From NCBI RefSeq assembly GCF_902502825.2, contig NZ_LR723670.1, positions 186,001 through 250,000 of the forward strand: a stretch of DNA of 64,000 bases, written 5' to 3'. Below, piece by piece: positions 55,448 to 64,000 of this stretch. The stretch's first letter is position 1; each line of letters opens with the position of its first letter. Source of the DNA: Pseudorhizobium flavum. Lineage in GTDB: Bacteria > Pseudomonadota > Alphaproteobacteria > Rhizobiales > Rhizobiaceae. The notes under the pieces were generated by a model that had not been told where the DNA came from, searched no databases, and was given only the letters and a program-made list of their open reading frames with translations. A program made the position numbers and the translations under genes.

Positions 55448-56725
55448 TTATTGGAAAACGGCGTCAGGATTATCAAGGCTGTCGGAACCTTCAAGCGCGA
55501 TAGCGCCGAGGTCCAGCGACGCAATGACGCGTTCGATCGAGCGGGTTTGGTCGATCAGTCCGTCGATCGCCGCCTGGATGATGGCGTTGCCCTCCGCATT
55601 GCCCTCGCCGATCATCTGGTCATAGGCTTCGCCACCTTCTGCCCGTTCGGCCATGGCGTTCATGGCGGCAAGCGTTGCGTCGAGCTTTGCCTTCACTTCC
55701 GCATCGAGCGCCGCATCCTTGGCAGCAACCAGGTCCGACAGCGATGGACCGGTCATCTTCGTGCCGTCGGCACGGGTGTACTCGCCTGTGTATGCCGAAG
55801 CGATGCCGATGGCGTCGTTGAGATGTGAGGCATGCGTGTTGTCGGAGAAGCAGTCATGCTCTTCTTCGGGGTCGTGGAGCAGCAGCCCGAGCTTCATGCG
55901 CTCGCCGGCAAGTTCCCCATAGGACAGCGAGCCCATGCCGGTCAGCATGGCGCGGATGCCGGCCTGCGGATCGGCGGTCACGGCCTTGGCAGCCTCACCT
56001 TCCGGCGCCCAGGCGGCAACCATCTCCTCCAGGTCGGAGATCAGCAGTTCGGATGCAGCCTTCAGATAGGCTGCGCGCCGGTCGCAATTGCCGTTGGTGC
56101 AATTTGCTGTGTCGAAATCGGTGTGGGACCGGTTGCCGGCTCCGGCATCGGTGCCGTTGAGGTCCTGACCCCAGAGCAGGAATTCGACCGCATGGTAGCC
56201 GGTCGCGACATTGGCTTCGATCTCGCCGGCCTCATGCAGGCTGCGGAGCAGCTCAGGCGTGATGCTGCTGGCGTCGATTTCCTCGCCGTTCACGCTGAGC
56301 TTCGGGTTGGCAACCACGTTGGCGACATAGAGGGCATTGCTGTCGCTTTCGGTGCCGTAGGAAGCATCGACGTAGTCGATCAAGCCCTCGTCGAGGGGCC
56401 AGGCATTCACCTTGCCTTCCCATTCGTCCACGATCGGATTGCCGAAGCGGTAGACTTCGCTCTGCTGGTAGGGAACCCGTGCAGCAATCCAGGCCTCGCG
56501 TGCGGCCTTCAACGTTTCCTCGCTCGGCTGCGCAATCAGTGCGTCGATGGCCACATCAAGCGCCTTGGCTGTCATCAAGGAGTCTTGGTACTTAGCGTGC
56601 GCCAGCTCTGCATAATGCTGCACGACAGCAGCCGGCTCCGTTGCAGCGGCAGCCGACGCCACCGGAAAGGCCGCTGAGGCGGCCAGAAGCGCGAAGGCCG
56701 CGCTGAAGAATGTCTTGCGGATCAT
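55448..56725 (-). CDS. Imelysin-family iron-regulated protein, first gene of operon
   Basis: Protein of 425 residues with a signal peptide (MIRKTFFSAAFALLAASAAFPVASA). It has the imelysin GYHAVEFLLWGQDLNGT (GxHxxE metal-binding site) and DYVDASYGTESDSNALYVANVVANP. The C-terminal half has HDCFSDNTHASHLNDAIGIASAYTGEYT. This is the periplasmic iron-regulated protein A type. GGAGGGACC precedes the ATG at 56725. A degenerate ICE box lies 81 bp upstream, consistent with iron control. Confidence 0.9.
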   Translation of the reverse strand: MIRKTFFSAAFALLAASAAFPVASAAAATEPAAVVQHYAELAHAKYQDSLMTAKALDVAIDALIAQPSEETLKAAREAWIAARVPYQQSEVYRFGNPIVDEWEGKVNAWPLDEGLIDYVDASYGTESDSNALYVANVVANPKLSVNGEEIDASSITPELLRSLHEAGEIEANVATGYHAVEFLLWGQDLNGTDAGAGNRSHTDFDTANCTNGNCDRRAAYLKAASELLISDLEEMVAAWAPEGEAAKAVTADPQAGIRAMLTGMGSLSYGELAGERMKLGLLLHDPEEEHDCFSDNTHASHLNDAIGIASAYTGEYTRADGTKMTGPSLSDLVAAKDAALDAEVKAKLDATLAAMNAMAERAEGGEAYDQMIGEGNAEGNAIIQAAIDGLIDQTRSIERVIASLDLGAIALEGSDSLDNPDAVFQ

Positions 56726-56805
56726 GGTCCCTCCTTTGGCAGCCTCTTCCCTCGGCTGCGCGGGACGTGCATGGCGCAAATGAAAACTGGTGTCAAATCA
56801 TCTAG

Positions 56806-56822
56806 TTTAGAACGATTTGAAA
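56806..56822 (-). promoter_or_regulatory. Degenerate ICE-like (Irr) element upstream of the imelysin operon
   Basis: Read on the + strand as TTTAGAA-CGA-TTTGAAA, it is one perfect half-site and a 5/7 half-site relative to TTTAGAA-N3-TTCTAAA. It lies 81 bp before the imelysin ATG in the short gap after the methyltransferase gene. Tentative. Confidence 0.4.
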
Positions 56823-56845
56823 TGCTGTCATTCCCTTGACGGCTG

Positions 56846-58144
56846 TCAAACCGTGGAGGGCTGCCGGCGCATCCGGCAGAAGAAGAAACCATCCGTGCCG
56901 GTGCTGGCCGGGGTCAGCGTCAACATCTTTCCGTCACGGCTGCGGGGACGCCGTGTGTCGCCACCGAACAGGCCGTTCCAGTTCTGCAAGACGGGTTCGG
57001 GAGAAAATTCGGGGTGTGTCTCGCAGAAGCGCTCGATCTGAACATCATTCTCTTCGGGCAGGACTGAGCAGGTGACGTATACGAGGCTGCCACCAGGCTT
57101 GACGAAGGCAGCCGCCTCACCAAGCGCTTCCTGCTGTTGCGCGACGCGTTCCTCGAGATTACGCGGCGTCAGCCGCCATTTCGTATCCGGGCGCCGGCGC
57201 CAGGTGCCCGTGCCGGTGCAGGGCGCATCCACCAGGACTACATCCAGCTTCTCCCTGAACTGATCGAGCTGGCGAGCATCGTCATGAACCTGGACATTGC
57301 GAGTCCCGGCGCGGCGGAGCCGCTCGATGATCGGCGCCAACCGCTTGCGGTCGGCATCATAGGCGTGGACCTGGCCCTTGTTGTTCATCGCCGCTGCCAT
57401 GGCCAGCGTCTTGCCACCGCCGCCGGCGCAGAAATCGAGCACCTGGGCGTGCTCGGGCGGCTGAACCAGCTCGGAGACGATCTGGGACCCCTCATCCTGC
57501 ACCTCGAACCAGCCCTTCTGGAACGAAAGTTCGGCGGTGACGTTCGGCAGCCGCGACGCTCCTTCTCCGGCGGGTATCCTGATCCCGTTGCGGGCAATCG
57601 GCGCCGGGATGGCTCCGGAGCGGTCAAGCGCCTTCCCGACCTTCTCGCGCGATGCCTTCAGCGTATTGGCGCGCAAATCGAGGGTCGGACGTTCCGCCAA
57701 TGCCCTGGCCTCCGCCAGCCAGTCCCCGCCGAATGCCGCTTCGAAGGACGGCTGAGTCCAGTCCGGAATGTCGCCCTGCACATGCAGGGGGGCATCGTCG
57801 AGATTACGGGAGGAAAGGGCCGCGAGGTTCGCCTCGGTGAGGAGTGGCGGAGCGAAGCGGTCATCGGCGAACTCGGCGGAGAGGGCTTCAGGCGTCAACC
57901 CCCACTGCCGGATGAGGACCGCATAGGCGAGGGCCGCCGGCCCATCGTCGTCCATCAGGAACGCATGCGAGAGGCGCATGCGCAGCGCGTCGTAGACAAT
58001 GTTGCCGATTGCGGCACGATCGCCGGAACCGGCGAAACGATGAGCCAGGCCCCAGTCCTTCAGCGCATCCGCGACAGGGCGCCTTCTGTCTTCGATGTCC
58101 CTCAGCACATCGATGGCTCCACTGAGCCGTCCGCCCAATCGCAT
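56846..58144 (-). CDS. RsmB/NOP2-family rRNA (cytosine-C5) methyltransferase
   Basis: Protein of 432 residues. An N-terminal NusB-like helical domain precedes the SAM-dependent fold: VLDFCAGGGGKTLAMAA, HAYDADRKRLAPI and the catalytic VLVDAPCTGTGTWRRRPD with a second Cys in VYVTCSVLPEEN. It methylates a cytosine in rRNA; the position cannot be fixed from sequence. It is upstream of the imelysin operon and transcribed in the same direction, separated by 120 bp. Confidence 0.9.
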   Translation of the reverse strand: MRLGGRLSGAIDVLRDIEDRRRPVADALKDWGLAHRFAGSGDRAAIGNIVYDALRMRLSHAFLMDDDGPAALAYAVLIRQWGLTPEALSAEFADDRFAPPLLTEANLAALSSRNLDDAPLHVQGDIPDWTQPSFEAAFGGDWLAEARALAERPTLDLRANTLKASREKVGKALDRSGAIPAPIARNGIRIPAGEGASRLPNVTAELSFQKGWFEVQDEGSQIVSELVQPPEHAQVLDFCAGGGGKTLAMAAAMNNKGQVHAYDADRKRLAPIIERLRRAGTRNVQVHDDARQLDQFREKLDVVLVDAPCTGTGTWRRRPDTKWRLTPRNLEERVAQQQEALGEAAAFVKPGGSLVYVTCSVLPEENDVQIERFCETHPEFSPEPVLQNWNGLFGGDTRRPRSRDGKMLTLTPASTGTDGFFFCRMRRQPSTV

Positions 58145-58220
58145 GTCAGTCTCCGCTCCGGTTGAACCCGTCTGCGCGGGTCCTAACCATCATCGACGGC
58201 AAGAGCAAGTACCAGTAGCT

Positions 58221-58625
58221 TCAGCTGCCCTTGACGCCCTTGCCGGAGGCCTTTCCATTGCCGGCGTCGACAATCTGGAAACAGACCTGCGCGGTGCCGG
58301 AGCGGACCATGCCAATGTTCTGGGCGGCGGCCTTGGACACGTCGATAACGCGGCCCTTGATGAACGGTCCGCGGTCGTTGATGCGTACGATCACGCTCTT
58401 GCCGTTTCGCTTGTTGGTCACCTTCACCTTCGTGCCGAAAGGCAGCGAACGGTGTGCCGCAGTCAGCTTGGCCGGGTTCATACGCTCCCCGGAGGCCGTC
58501 TTCGACGTCAAAGCATACCAGGAGGCGTGGCCGCAACCGGGCGCAGCGTGAGCGGATGCAGTGCCGAAGGTTGCGAAGGCAGCAAAGGCAGCCGCGGCGA
58601 AAATCGAGTTTCGAATTGTCGTCAA
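58221..58625 (-). CDS. RlpA-like septal ring lytic transglycosylase (DPBB domain)
   Basis: About 134 residues with a signal peptide ([20 protein letters not shown]...AHA). The double-psi beta-barrel domain is clear: [57 protein letters not shown], ending [15 protein letters not shown]. It is short, lacking a SPOR domain. The start is uncertain: TTG 58625 with GGGGAC upstream is preferred, and GTG 58655 is an alternative. Confidence 0.85.
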   Translation of the reverse strand: MTTIRNSIFAAAAFAAFATFGTASAHAAPGCGHASWYALTSKTASGERMNPAKLTAAHRSLPFGTKVKVTNKRNGKSVIVRINDRGPFIKGRVIDVSKAAAQNIGMVRSGTAQVCFQIVDAGNGKASGKGVKGS

Positions 58626-58655
58626 GTCTTTGTCCCCGTCGATGGATGTCGGCAC

Positions 58656-58980
58656 ATGGCGTGCGGGAACGGTTAAGCGGGGTGAAAATTGGCGAAAAAG
58701 TGCGCAATACGATCACGGAATGTTACATCATGAAACAATCCGGATTGCATTTGTGGCTATGAAACAGGCGGGTTTAGGAGGAGGAGTGGTAAAAAACCCT
58801 GTAAAACAAGCTCAAATTGAAACCGAGTTTCGGGCCCGGGCGCTGGGGAAGAACTTCACGAAATTGCTTGAAATTTTTTTGCTGAGGATGCCCCCGTACA
58901 TCAGTTCAGACGAAATCTTTGCACGGAAATGGGTGTGAGGCCTCCCTTTTCGCCCCTCGAACGCCCACCGGATGAATATT
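58656..58980. other. Intergenic stretch of 325 bp without a supported gene
   Basis: This region lies between the rlpA-like start and the end of the SDR gene and is more A/T-rich than the surroundings, with poly-A and poly-T runs (AAAAAA near 58791, TTTTTTT near 58875). Short frames on both strands lack ribosome sites or family resemblance. It may hold the rlpA leader or a small RNA, but nothing specific is visible. Confidence 0.4.
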
Positions 58981-59877
58981 TCATCCCTTTCGAAGCGGAA
59001 GCTCGCCATCCCATGTGCGGCTCACCCACAGGTGATTGAGAGACATGCGGTAGTCCGGGTATAGGAACTGAAAGCCCAGATCGCTAATCCGCTTATTGGA
59101 GACGCGCTTGTTCGAGCCGTAGAAGGAGCGTGCCATTGCGGTCATCTCGGCGGTCTCGAACGGTTGTTCGGTAGGCGGCTCGACCCCCATCAGCCGCGCA
59201 GCTTCGGCAATGACGTCCTGGGGTGCCGCCGGCTCGTCATCCGTGACGTTGAAAGTGCCGCCGTGACCGGACTGAGCCAGAAAAAGGGCGGCACGCGCTA
59301 TGTCCTCGACACGGATGCGATTGAACACCTGATCCTTCTTGACGATCCGGCGCGCGGTACCGCGCTTGAGATTGACGAAGGCATTGCGGCCTGGCCCGTA
59401 GATGCCGGATAGCCGCAGCACCGCGACAGGCACGCCGATCGCCTCGCCCGCGGCGAGCCAGGCTTTCTCGGCCTCGACCCTTTCCCGGGAACGGCCGGGG
59501 GCGGGGTTGCAGGGCGTTTCCTCATCGACCCAGCCGCCCGCCTGGTCGCCATAGACGCCGATGGTTGAGAGATAACCCACCCATGTGAGCCTGGGGCAGA
59601 GCGCGGCCAGACGGTCGCTTGCAAGGCTAAGCACAGGGTCCCCGCCCGCACCCGGCGGTATCGATTGGACGAGATGCGTGACCTGCGACAGCGCATGCTC
59701 CAAGGGTTGATCAATGGCCGTGCCATCGAAGACGAAAGCTTCGACACCTTGCGCAGCCAGTGCTTCCGCCTTCTCGCCAGTCCGGCTCGTGCCGAAGACC
59801 TTCGCACCGGTCTCCATGGCTGCCCGCGCGATGGCCCTACCCGAATAGCCGCACCCGAAGACCATCATTCGCATCAT
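58981..59877 (-). CDS. SDR-family NAD-dependent epimerase/reductase (YeeZ-like)
   Basis: Protein of 298 residues starting MMRMMVFGCGYSGRAIARAA. The Rossmann motif GCGYSGRAIA and YLSTIGVYGDQ (active Tyr region) with later ISGIYGPGRNAF-like LSGIYGPG are typical. ATG 59877 overlaps the queG stop (ATGA) and has AGGAGCGGC upstream. It is the last gene of the GST-queG-SDR operon. Confidence 0.85.
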   Translation of the reverse strand: MMRMMVFGCGYSGRAIARAAMETGAKVFGTSRTGEKAEALAAQGVEAFVFDGTAIDQPLEHALSQVTHLVQSIPPGAGGDPVLSLASDRLAALCPRLTWVGYLSTIGVYGDQAGGWVDEETPCNPAPGRSRERVEAEKAWLAAGEAIGVPVAVLRLSGIYGPGRNAFVNLKRGTARRIVKKDQVFNRIRVEDIARAALFLAQSGHGGTFNVTDDEPAAPQDVIAEAARLMGVEPPTEQPFETAEMTAMARSFYGSNKRVSNKRISDLGFQFLYPDYRMSLNHLWVSRTWDGELPLRKG

Positions 59878-61049
59878 GCCGCTCCTGCCAACTGCCACTC
59901 ATCCAGGACATAGGGGTCCTGCTCATCTTTTCGCAAAAGAGCGAGCTGCTTAAACTCCTGCGGCGGCATCAGCCGCTTGAGCGCCCACACGGCCATGCCG
60001 CGAACCACCGGCGACGAATCCTCCGCCAGATTCAGGCACGGTTGGATCAGTGCCCCATCACCGGAATTTCCCGCCGCTATCAGAGCATTGCGGACGAAGC
60101 GGTCCCGTCCGATGCGCTTGACCGGGGAGCCGCTGAAGAAGCTGCGGAACTGCGGGTCGTCGAGCGTGAGCAGGAAGGAAAGCGTAGGTGCCTTCAGGTC
60201 CTCCCTGGCCTTCAGCTTCATTTCCGATGCACTAACAGCAAACTTGTTCCAGGGGCAGGCGGCCAGGCAGTCATCACAGCCATAGATGCGGTTGCCGATC
60301 AGTGGCCGAAGCTCAGGATCGATCGGTCCCTTGTGCTCAATCGTCAGATAGGAGATGCAGCGGCGTGCATCGAGCCGGTAAGGAGCAGGGAAGGCGGCTG
60401 TCGGACAAGCGTCGACGCAGGCGCGGCAGGAGCCGCAATGGTCAATCTGCGGCTCATCGATATCGAGATCGGCGGTCGTGAACAGGCTGCCGAGGAAGAG
60501 CCAGGAACCATGACTGCGGCTGACCAGATTGGTGTGCTTGCCCTGCCATCCAAGACCGGCTGCGGCGGCAAGCGGCTTTTCCATGACCGGCGCAGTGTCG
60601 ACGAAGACCTTGACGTCCTCACCGGCCCGAGCAGCGAAGCGCGTGGCGATCTCTTTCAAGCGGCCTTTGATGACATCGTGGTAATCGCGATTGCGGGCAT
60701 AGACCGATATCGCGCCGCGGTCCTTCTGTTCCTGCAGCGCGCGAGGGTCTTCATCAGGGCCGTAGTTCAGTCCGAACATGACGACCGAGCGGACGTCAGG
60801 CCAGAGCGTTCGCGGATCACTGCGTCGGTCGCGCGTTTCCTCCATCCACTCCATCGTGCCGTGATGGCCCTCGGACAGATAGACATCCAGACGTTTGGGA
60901 GCTTCCGGAATGCTGCCGGCATGGGTGATGCGGCAGAGGTCGAAACCGTGCGCCATGGCTTCCGCCTTGATGAAGGCGGTCAGCTTCTCCCGACGCCGAA
61001 CTTGGGCATCGGGACGGTCTGCCGTGATCTCAGAAGTCGAGGTCCGCAT
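59874..61049 (-). CDS. queG: Epoxyqueuosine reductase
   Basis: Protein of 391 residues. The cobalamin-binding N-domain has GFDLCRITHAG. Two 4Fe-4S clusters are encoded by CGSCRACVDACPTAAF and CDDCLAACPWNKFA. A HEAT-like C-terminus (GDGALIQPCLNLAEDSSPVVRGMAVWALKRLM) follows. It makes the last step of queuosine formation in tRNA. The start overlaps the GST gene by 20 nt. Confidence 0.95.
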   Translation of the reverse strand: MRTSTSEITADRPDAQVRRREKLTAFIKAEAMAHGFDLCRITHAGSIPEAPKRLDVYLSEGHHGTMEWMEETRDRRSDPRTLWPDVRSVVMFGLNYGPDEDPRALQEQKDRGAISVYARNRDYHDVIKGRLKEIATRFAARAGEDVKVFVDTAPVMEKPLAAAAGLGWQGKHTNLVSRSHGSWLFLGSLFTTADLDIDEPQIDHCGSCRACVDACPTAAFPAPYRLDARRCISYLTIEHKGPIDPELRPLIGNRIYGCDDCLAACPWNKFAVSASEMKLKAREDLKAPTLSFLLTLDDPQFRSFFSGSPVKRIGRDRFVRNALIAAGNSGDGALIQPCLNLAEDSSPVVRGMAVWALKRLMPPQEFKQLALLRKDEQDPYVLDEWQLAGAA

Positions 61050-61722
61050 AGTGGGAAACCGGTGTCAGGCCGCGCACTCTCTCGGCCAGCAGCGGTCGGA
61101 AGGAGGGGCGGGATTTCAGGCGTTGATACCATTCCTTTGCAATCGGCGTCTCCGCCCAGTCGATCTCGCCGAGATAGTCCAGGACCGAAATGCATGCGGC
61201 CGCAGCGAGATCGGCATATGTCAACCGGTCGCCTGCAAGCCAAGGGCGCGAGCCGGCAAGCCAGGAAAGGTACTTCATGTGCTGTCGGATATTGGAACGC
61301 GCTGTTCGAAGCGCTTTCGAGTCCGGGGCTCCTCCGCCCTGCGCCGCGGTCATCTGCAGCTTGTAGACACGCTCGCGTACCAGAGGGCGGGTCACATCCT
61401 GCTCCATCTTGGCGAGGAACCACTCCGTCAGCCGCCGGATCTCGGCCCGCTGGAAAGGGTCTTCCGCAAAGAGCCTCCGTTCACGCTTCAGGACGCCGTG
61501 CGTTTCGTCCAGGAATTCCATCAGCACGGCGGGTCCACAGAGGGCGCGCATGCTGTCGTCGACATAGACGGGGAGCGTCGCGGCCGGATTGAGCGCCAGG
61601 AATTCCCGACGCTTCTCCCATGGCTGCTCTTCGATCAGCTCCACTGGAAAACCGTATTCCGACAGGATAAGCCGGACGAAACGCGAGCTGGAAGACATCG
61701 GGTGATGGAAGAGCGTAGGCAT
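61030..61722 (-). CDS. Glutathione S-transferase family protein
   Basis: Protein of 230 residues. The N-terminal thioredoxin-like domain starts MPTLFHHPMSSSSRFVRLILSEYGF and holds the glutathione motif TLPVYVDDSMRALCGPAVLMEFLDE. The C-terminal helical domain has DRLTYADLAAAACISVLDYLGEIDW (N-capping box). It is the first gene of the GST-queG-SDR operon. Substrate unknown. Confidence 0.9.
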   Translation of the reverse strand: MPTLFHHPMSSSSRFVRLILSEYGFPVELIEEQPWEKRREFLALNPAATLPVYVDDSMRALCGPAVLMEFLDETHGVLKRERRLFAEDPFQRAEIRRLTEWFLAKMEQDVTRPLVRERVYKLQMTAAQGGGAPDSKALRTARSNIRQHMKYLSWLAGSRPWLAGDRLTYADLAAAACISVLDYLGEIDWAETPIAKEWYQRLKSRPSFRPLLAERVRGLTPVSHYADLDF

Positions 61723-61879
61723 CGATACGTGAGCTTTACAATTTTTGTATAGGAGGGGCTGGCCGTTTCTCGAGGCGCCGCAATAGCCCAGCTATACGGT
61801 TTTGGTAAGGGGCATGGCAAGCAGACAGCCACCATGGGTTCCGGATCCTGCCGACCGACCATCAAACAAAGGGTGAAGA

Positions 61880-62686
61880 ATGCCGGAACAATCGATCATC
61901 AGCGCTCTCGTACTGGGCATAATCGAGGGCCTGACGGAGTTCATCCCCGTGTCGTCGACGGCACATGTTCTTCTGGCTGGCCACTTCCTCGGCTTCGAAT
62001 CGCCTGGCAACACATTTGCAGTGCTTATCCAGTTGGGCGCCATCCTGGCGATCCTGCTCGTCTACTTCCGCAAGCTCTGGGAGATCGCCATGGCCTTGCC
62101 GACGTCCGGGAAGGCACGGCGATTCGTGCTGACGGTCCTGCTCGCCTTCCTGCCGGCGGCGGTCATCGGGGCGCTCGCGCATGACTTCATCAAGACGATC
62201 CTGTTCGAGACGCCGATGCTCATCTGCATCGTGCTCATCCTGGGCGGCTTCGTGCTGCTTGCGGTGGATCGCATGGCAATCCGGCCGAAATACACGGACA
62301 TTATGGATTATCCGCCGTCGCTTGCCTTCAAGATCGGCCTGTTCCAGTGCCTTGCCATGGTTCCGGGAACCTCGCGGTCCGGTGCTACCATCGTCGGCTC
62401 GCTGCTGATGGGGACCGACAAACGGTCGGCGGCAGAATTCTCCTTCTTCCTTGCCATGCCGACAATGCTCGGTGCGTTCACCCTCGATCTCTACAAGAAC
62501 CGGGACCTCATCCGCTTCGATGATGGCATCGTCATCGCCATCGGCTTCATCGCGGCCTTCGTCATGGCGCTGGTGGTGGTCCGCTCGCTCCTGGATTTCG
62601 TTTCAAGCCGTGGCTATGCGCCGTTTGCCTGGTGGCGGATTGCCGTCGGAACGGCAGGCCTGATCGGGCTGCTGATCTTTGGCTGA
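61880..62686 (+). CDS. uppP: Undecaprenyl-diphosphatase UppP/BacA
   Basis: Protein of 268 residues with eight hydrophobic helices. Conserved motifs are [20 protein letters not shown] (with E in the first motif and the SST) and [33 protein letters not shown]. It recycles the carrier lipid for cell wall synthesis and gives bacitracin resistance. AAAGGGTGAAG precedes the ATG. Convergent with the TRAP genes. Confidence 0.97.
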   Translation: MPEQSIISALVLGIIEGLTEFIPVSSTAHVLLAGHFLGFESPGNTFAVLIQLGAILAILLVYFRKLWEIAMALPTSGKARRFVLTVLLAFLPAAVIGALAHDFIKTILFETPMLICIVLILGGFVLLAVDRMAIRPKYTDIMDYPPSLAFKIGLFQCLAMVPGTSRSGATIVGSLLMGTDKRSAAEFSFFLAMPTMLGAFTLDLYKNRDLIRFDDGIVIAIGFIAAFVMALVVVRSLLDFVSSRGYAPFAWWRIAVGTAGLIGLLIFG

Positions 62687-62690
62687 TGAC

Positions 62691-62858
62691 TCAGCCGTGG
62701 TCGTCGCGCCCGTGGTAGAAGAAGAGGTCGTAGCCGGCCATGGCAATGGTGATGGCCACCAGCACGATGAGGTCTGCGCGAGGCACTTTCCAGACAAGGA
62801 TGGCCAGGAACCCGCAGAACACGGAGAACCCCAACAAGGCGAGAAGGCGGTCTAGCAT
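62691..62858 (-). CDS. 55-residue membrane micro-protein beside the TRAP permease
   Basis: Reading the minus strand from ATG 62858 gives MLDRLLALLGFSVFCGFLA, then ILVWKVPRADLIVLVAITIAM and AGYDLFFYHGRDDHG, stop. Two hydrophobic segments with a basic link are present. AAGGAG stands 6 nt before the ATG. It is 83 bp after the DctM stop and is likely co-transcribed. Function unknown; it may help the permease. Confidence 0.7.
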   Translation of the reverse strand: MLDRLLALLGFSVFCGFLAILVWKVPRADLIVLVAITIAMAGYDLFFYHGRDDHG

Positions 62859-62941
62859 CTGCCACTCCTTTCATCGATCGGTCCCCTTACGGACCTTATT
62901 GGACCTGTCTCCACCGGGAGACGCGCCGGTGGAGAGCGATG

Positions 62942-64000
62942 TCATCGGCCATAGAATTGTTCTGGCAGGTAGAACACGATCTGCGGGAACATGTACATCA
63001 GCGCCATGCTGATGAAGACCATGAACACGAAGGGCAGCACACCCTTGAAGATCTGTGTCAGCCGCACCTCCGGCGGCGCGATCCCCTTCAGGTAGTAGGC
63101 TGACATCGCCATCGGCGGTGTCAGGAACGAGGTCTGCAGGTTGAGCGCTACCAATATTCCGAAGAACAGTGGATCGATGCCGAACATGTCGAGGAGCGGC
63201 AGGAAGATCGGTACGAAGATGATGATGATCTCCGACCACTCCAGCGGCCAGCCCAGGAGGAAGATGATCAGCTGCGCCAGCAGCAGGAACTGGAACGGCG
63301 TCAGATCCAGGCCTCGCACGAACTCGGAAATCACGTGCTCTCCACCGAGGTAGGAGAAGACGGAGGAGAAGGTGTAGGAGCCGACGAAGAGCCAGCAGAC
63401 CATCGCCGTGGTTCGGACGGTGAGATAGACACTTTGCCTGAGACGGTCCCAACTCATCGCTCGATAGAGCACAGCGAGAACCATGCCGCCGAGTGCCCCG
63501 ATCGCGGCCGCTTCGGTCGGCGTCGCCAGCCCGAAGAGAATCGAACCCAGCACTGCCAGGATGAGGACCGCCAGCGGCAGGAATGAGGTCACGATCATCC
63601 ATGTAAGCTTGAAGAACGGAACATCCGGGACTTCGTCCGCCCTCGGCTTGGGCGCCACGCTCGGCTGCAGGATCGAGCGCCCGACAATATAGATCAGGTA
63701 GAGTCCCACGAGGGTCAGGCCCGGCAACAGGGCCGCCGAGTAGAGGCGCACGATCGATGTCCCTGACGCTGCCGCATAGACGATTAGCATGATCGACGGC
63801 GGGATCAGGATCCCGAGCGTTCCCCCGGCGCAGATGATGCCGGTCGCGAACGAGTGGTCGTAGCGCGCCTTCAGCATTGCCGGCAGCGCCAGCAGGCCCA
63901 TCAGGGTCACCACTGCACCCACGATCCCTGTCGCCGTCGCGAAGAGCGCGCAGGTGACGAGGGCGGCGACGCCCATCGATCCTGGAATATTCTTCGAGGC
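62942..64000 (-). CDS. TRAP transporter large permease DctM (truncated by window edge)
   Basis: The visible 352 codons are the C-terminal part. Key segments are ASKNIPGSMGVAALVTCALFATA, TGIICAGGTLGILIPPSIMLIVYA, ATPTEAAAIGALGGMVLAV and LLGWPLEWSEIIIIFVPIFLPLL, typical of DctM of the organic-acid/mannitol-chloroaromatic cluster. The N-terminus and any small DctQ subunit lie beyond 64000. The binding proteins at 21941 and 23194 are possible partners, but that is inference. Confidence 0.9.
   Translation of the reverse strand, partial: ASKNIPGSMGVAALVTCALFATATGIVGAVVTLMGLLALPAMLKARYDHSFATGIICAGGTLGILIPPSIMLIVYAAASGTSIVRLYSAALLPGLTLVGLYLIYIVGRSILQPSVAPKPRADEVPDVPFFKLTWMIVTSFLPLAVLILAVLGSILFGLATPTEAAAIGALGGMVLAVLYRAMSWDRLRQSVYLTVRTTAMVCWLFVGSYTFSSVFSYLGGEHVISEFVRGLDLTPFQFLLLAQLIIFLLGWPLEWSEIIIIFVPIFLPLLDMFGIDPLFFGILVALNLQTSFLTPPMAMSAYYLKGIAPPEVRLTQIFKGVLPFVFMVFISMALMYMFPQIVFYLPEQFYGR

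Noticed and set aside
58666..58690. GGAAC-N18-TT on the plus strand, resembling an EcfG promoter
   Set aside because: The -10 lacks the G of GTT, and no supported plus-strand gene follows.

Overview
The window looks like a chromosomal segment of a Rhizobiaceae-type alphaproteobacterium (Rhizobium/Agrobacterium/Sinorhizobium group). The evidence is the high-GC coding style, an Irr-type ICE operator in front of a membrane ferritin (mbfA), several alphaproteobacterial general-stress (EcfG/RpoE2) promoters, a RIME-like intergenic repeat, HWE-family histidine kinases, a chromate transporter, TRAP transporters and a gene-transfer-agent type head-spike pair. The species cannot be fixed from sequence reading alone.

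Layout. 1-3.3 kb: the edge of an integrated element, with an HWE kinase with a degenerate receiver domain and a frameshifted tyrosine integrase abutting the 3' end of tRNA-Leu(CAG). 3.4-7.8 kb: a SelT/W-like thioredoxin-fold protein, then a three-gene stress operon (nutrient-deprivation-type protein, holin-X-like membrane protein, DUF3618 protein with 11-residue repeats), a GH25 lysozyme-like lipoprotein and a small stress membrane protein. 7.8-8.7 kb: non-coding, with a RIME-like palindromic element. 8.7-21.3 kb: lepA, a nitrilase-family amidase with a GNAT, a SnoaL-like protein, a CHASE-HWE kinase, chrA, a PAS/GAF hybrid kinase, a VOC-hydrolase fusion, and an XRE-cupin regulator with a GNAT. 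21.3-27.1 kb: two tiny stress proteins, tandem TRAP binding proteins, mbfA, a transglutaminase-like peptidase and an alpha/beta hydrolase. 27.3-32.3 kb: the translation cluster infC-rpmI-rplT-pheS-pheT. 32.3-35.6 kb: a MarR/tautomerase pair, an M15-like protein, small stress proteins and a Gfo/Idh/MocA oxidoreductase. 35.6-39.4 kb: GtrA, GT2 and a divergent GT-C-like membrane protein (a candidate lipid-linked sugar system), then a VanZ-like protein. 39.5-40.6 kb: GTA-like spike genes. 40.9-51.6 kb: xseA and assorted housekeeping genes, including M29 aminopeptidase, ArsC-like, soluble MCP, Ogt, guaA, an MTA/SAH nucleosidase-like protein, a hotdog thioesterase and TspO. 51.7-56.7 kb: an imelysin/di-haem/imelysin/DUF1513 iron operon. 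56.8-64 kb: an RsmB-like methyltransferase, an RlpA-like protein, an SDR-queG-GST operon, uppP, a micro-membrane protein and a TRAP DctM permease cut by the window end.

Common threads. Five sites matching GGAAC-N16/17-[C/G]GTT stand 27-66 nt before small or LEA-like proteins of unknown function, so this chromosomal stretch carries a scattered piece of the general stress regulon. Iron homeostasis appears twice (mbfA with a perfect ICE palindrome, and the imelysin operon with a degenerate one). Points worth a second look include the LEA-like 11-mer repeats, an antiterminator/terminator pair between rplT and pheS, an ATT start for infC, the orphan GTA spike pair and the fused glyoxalase-hydrolase.
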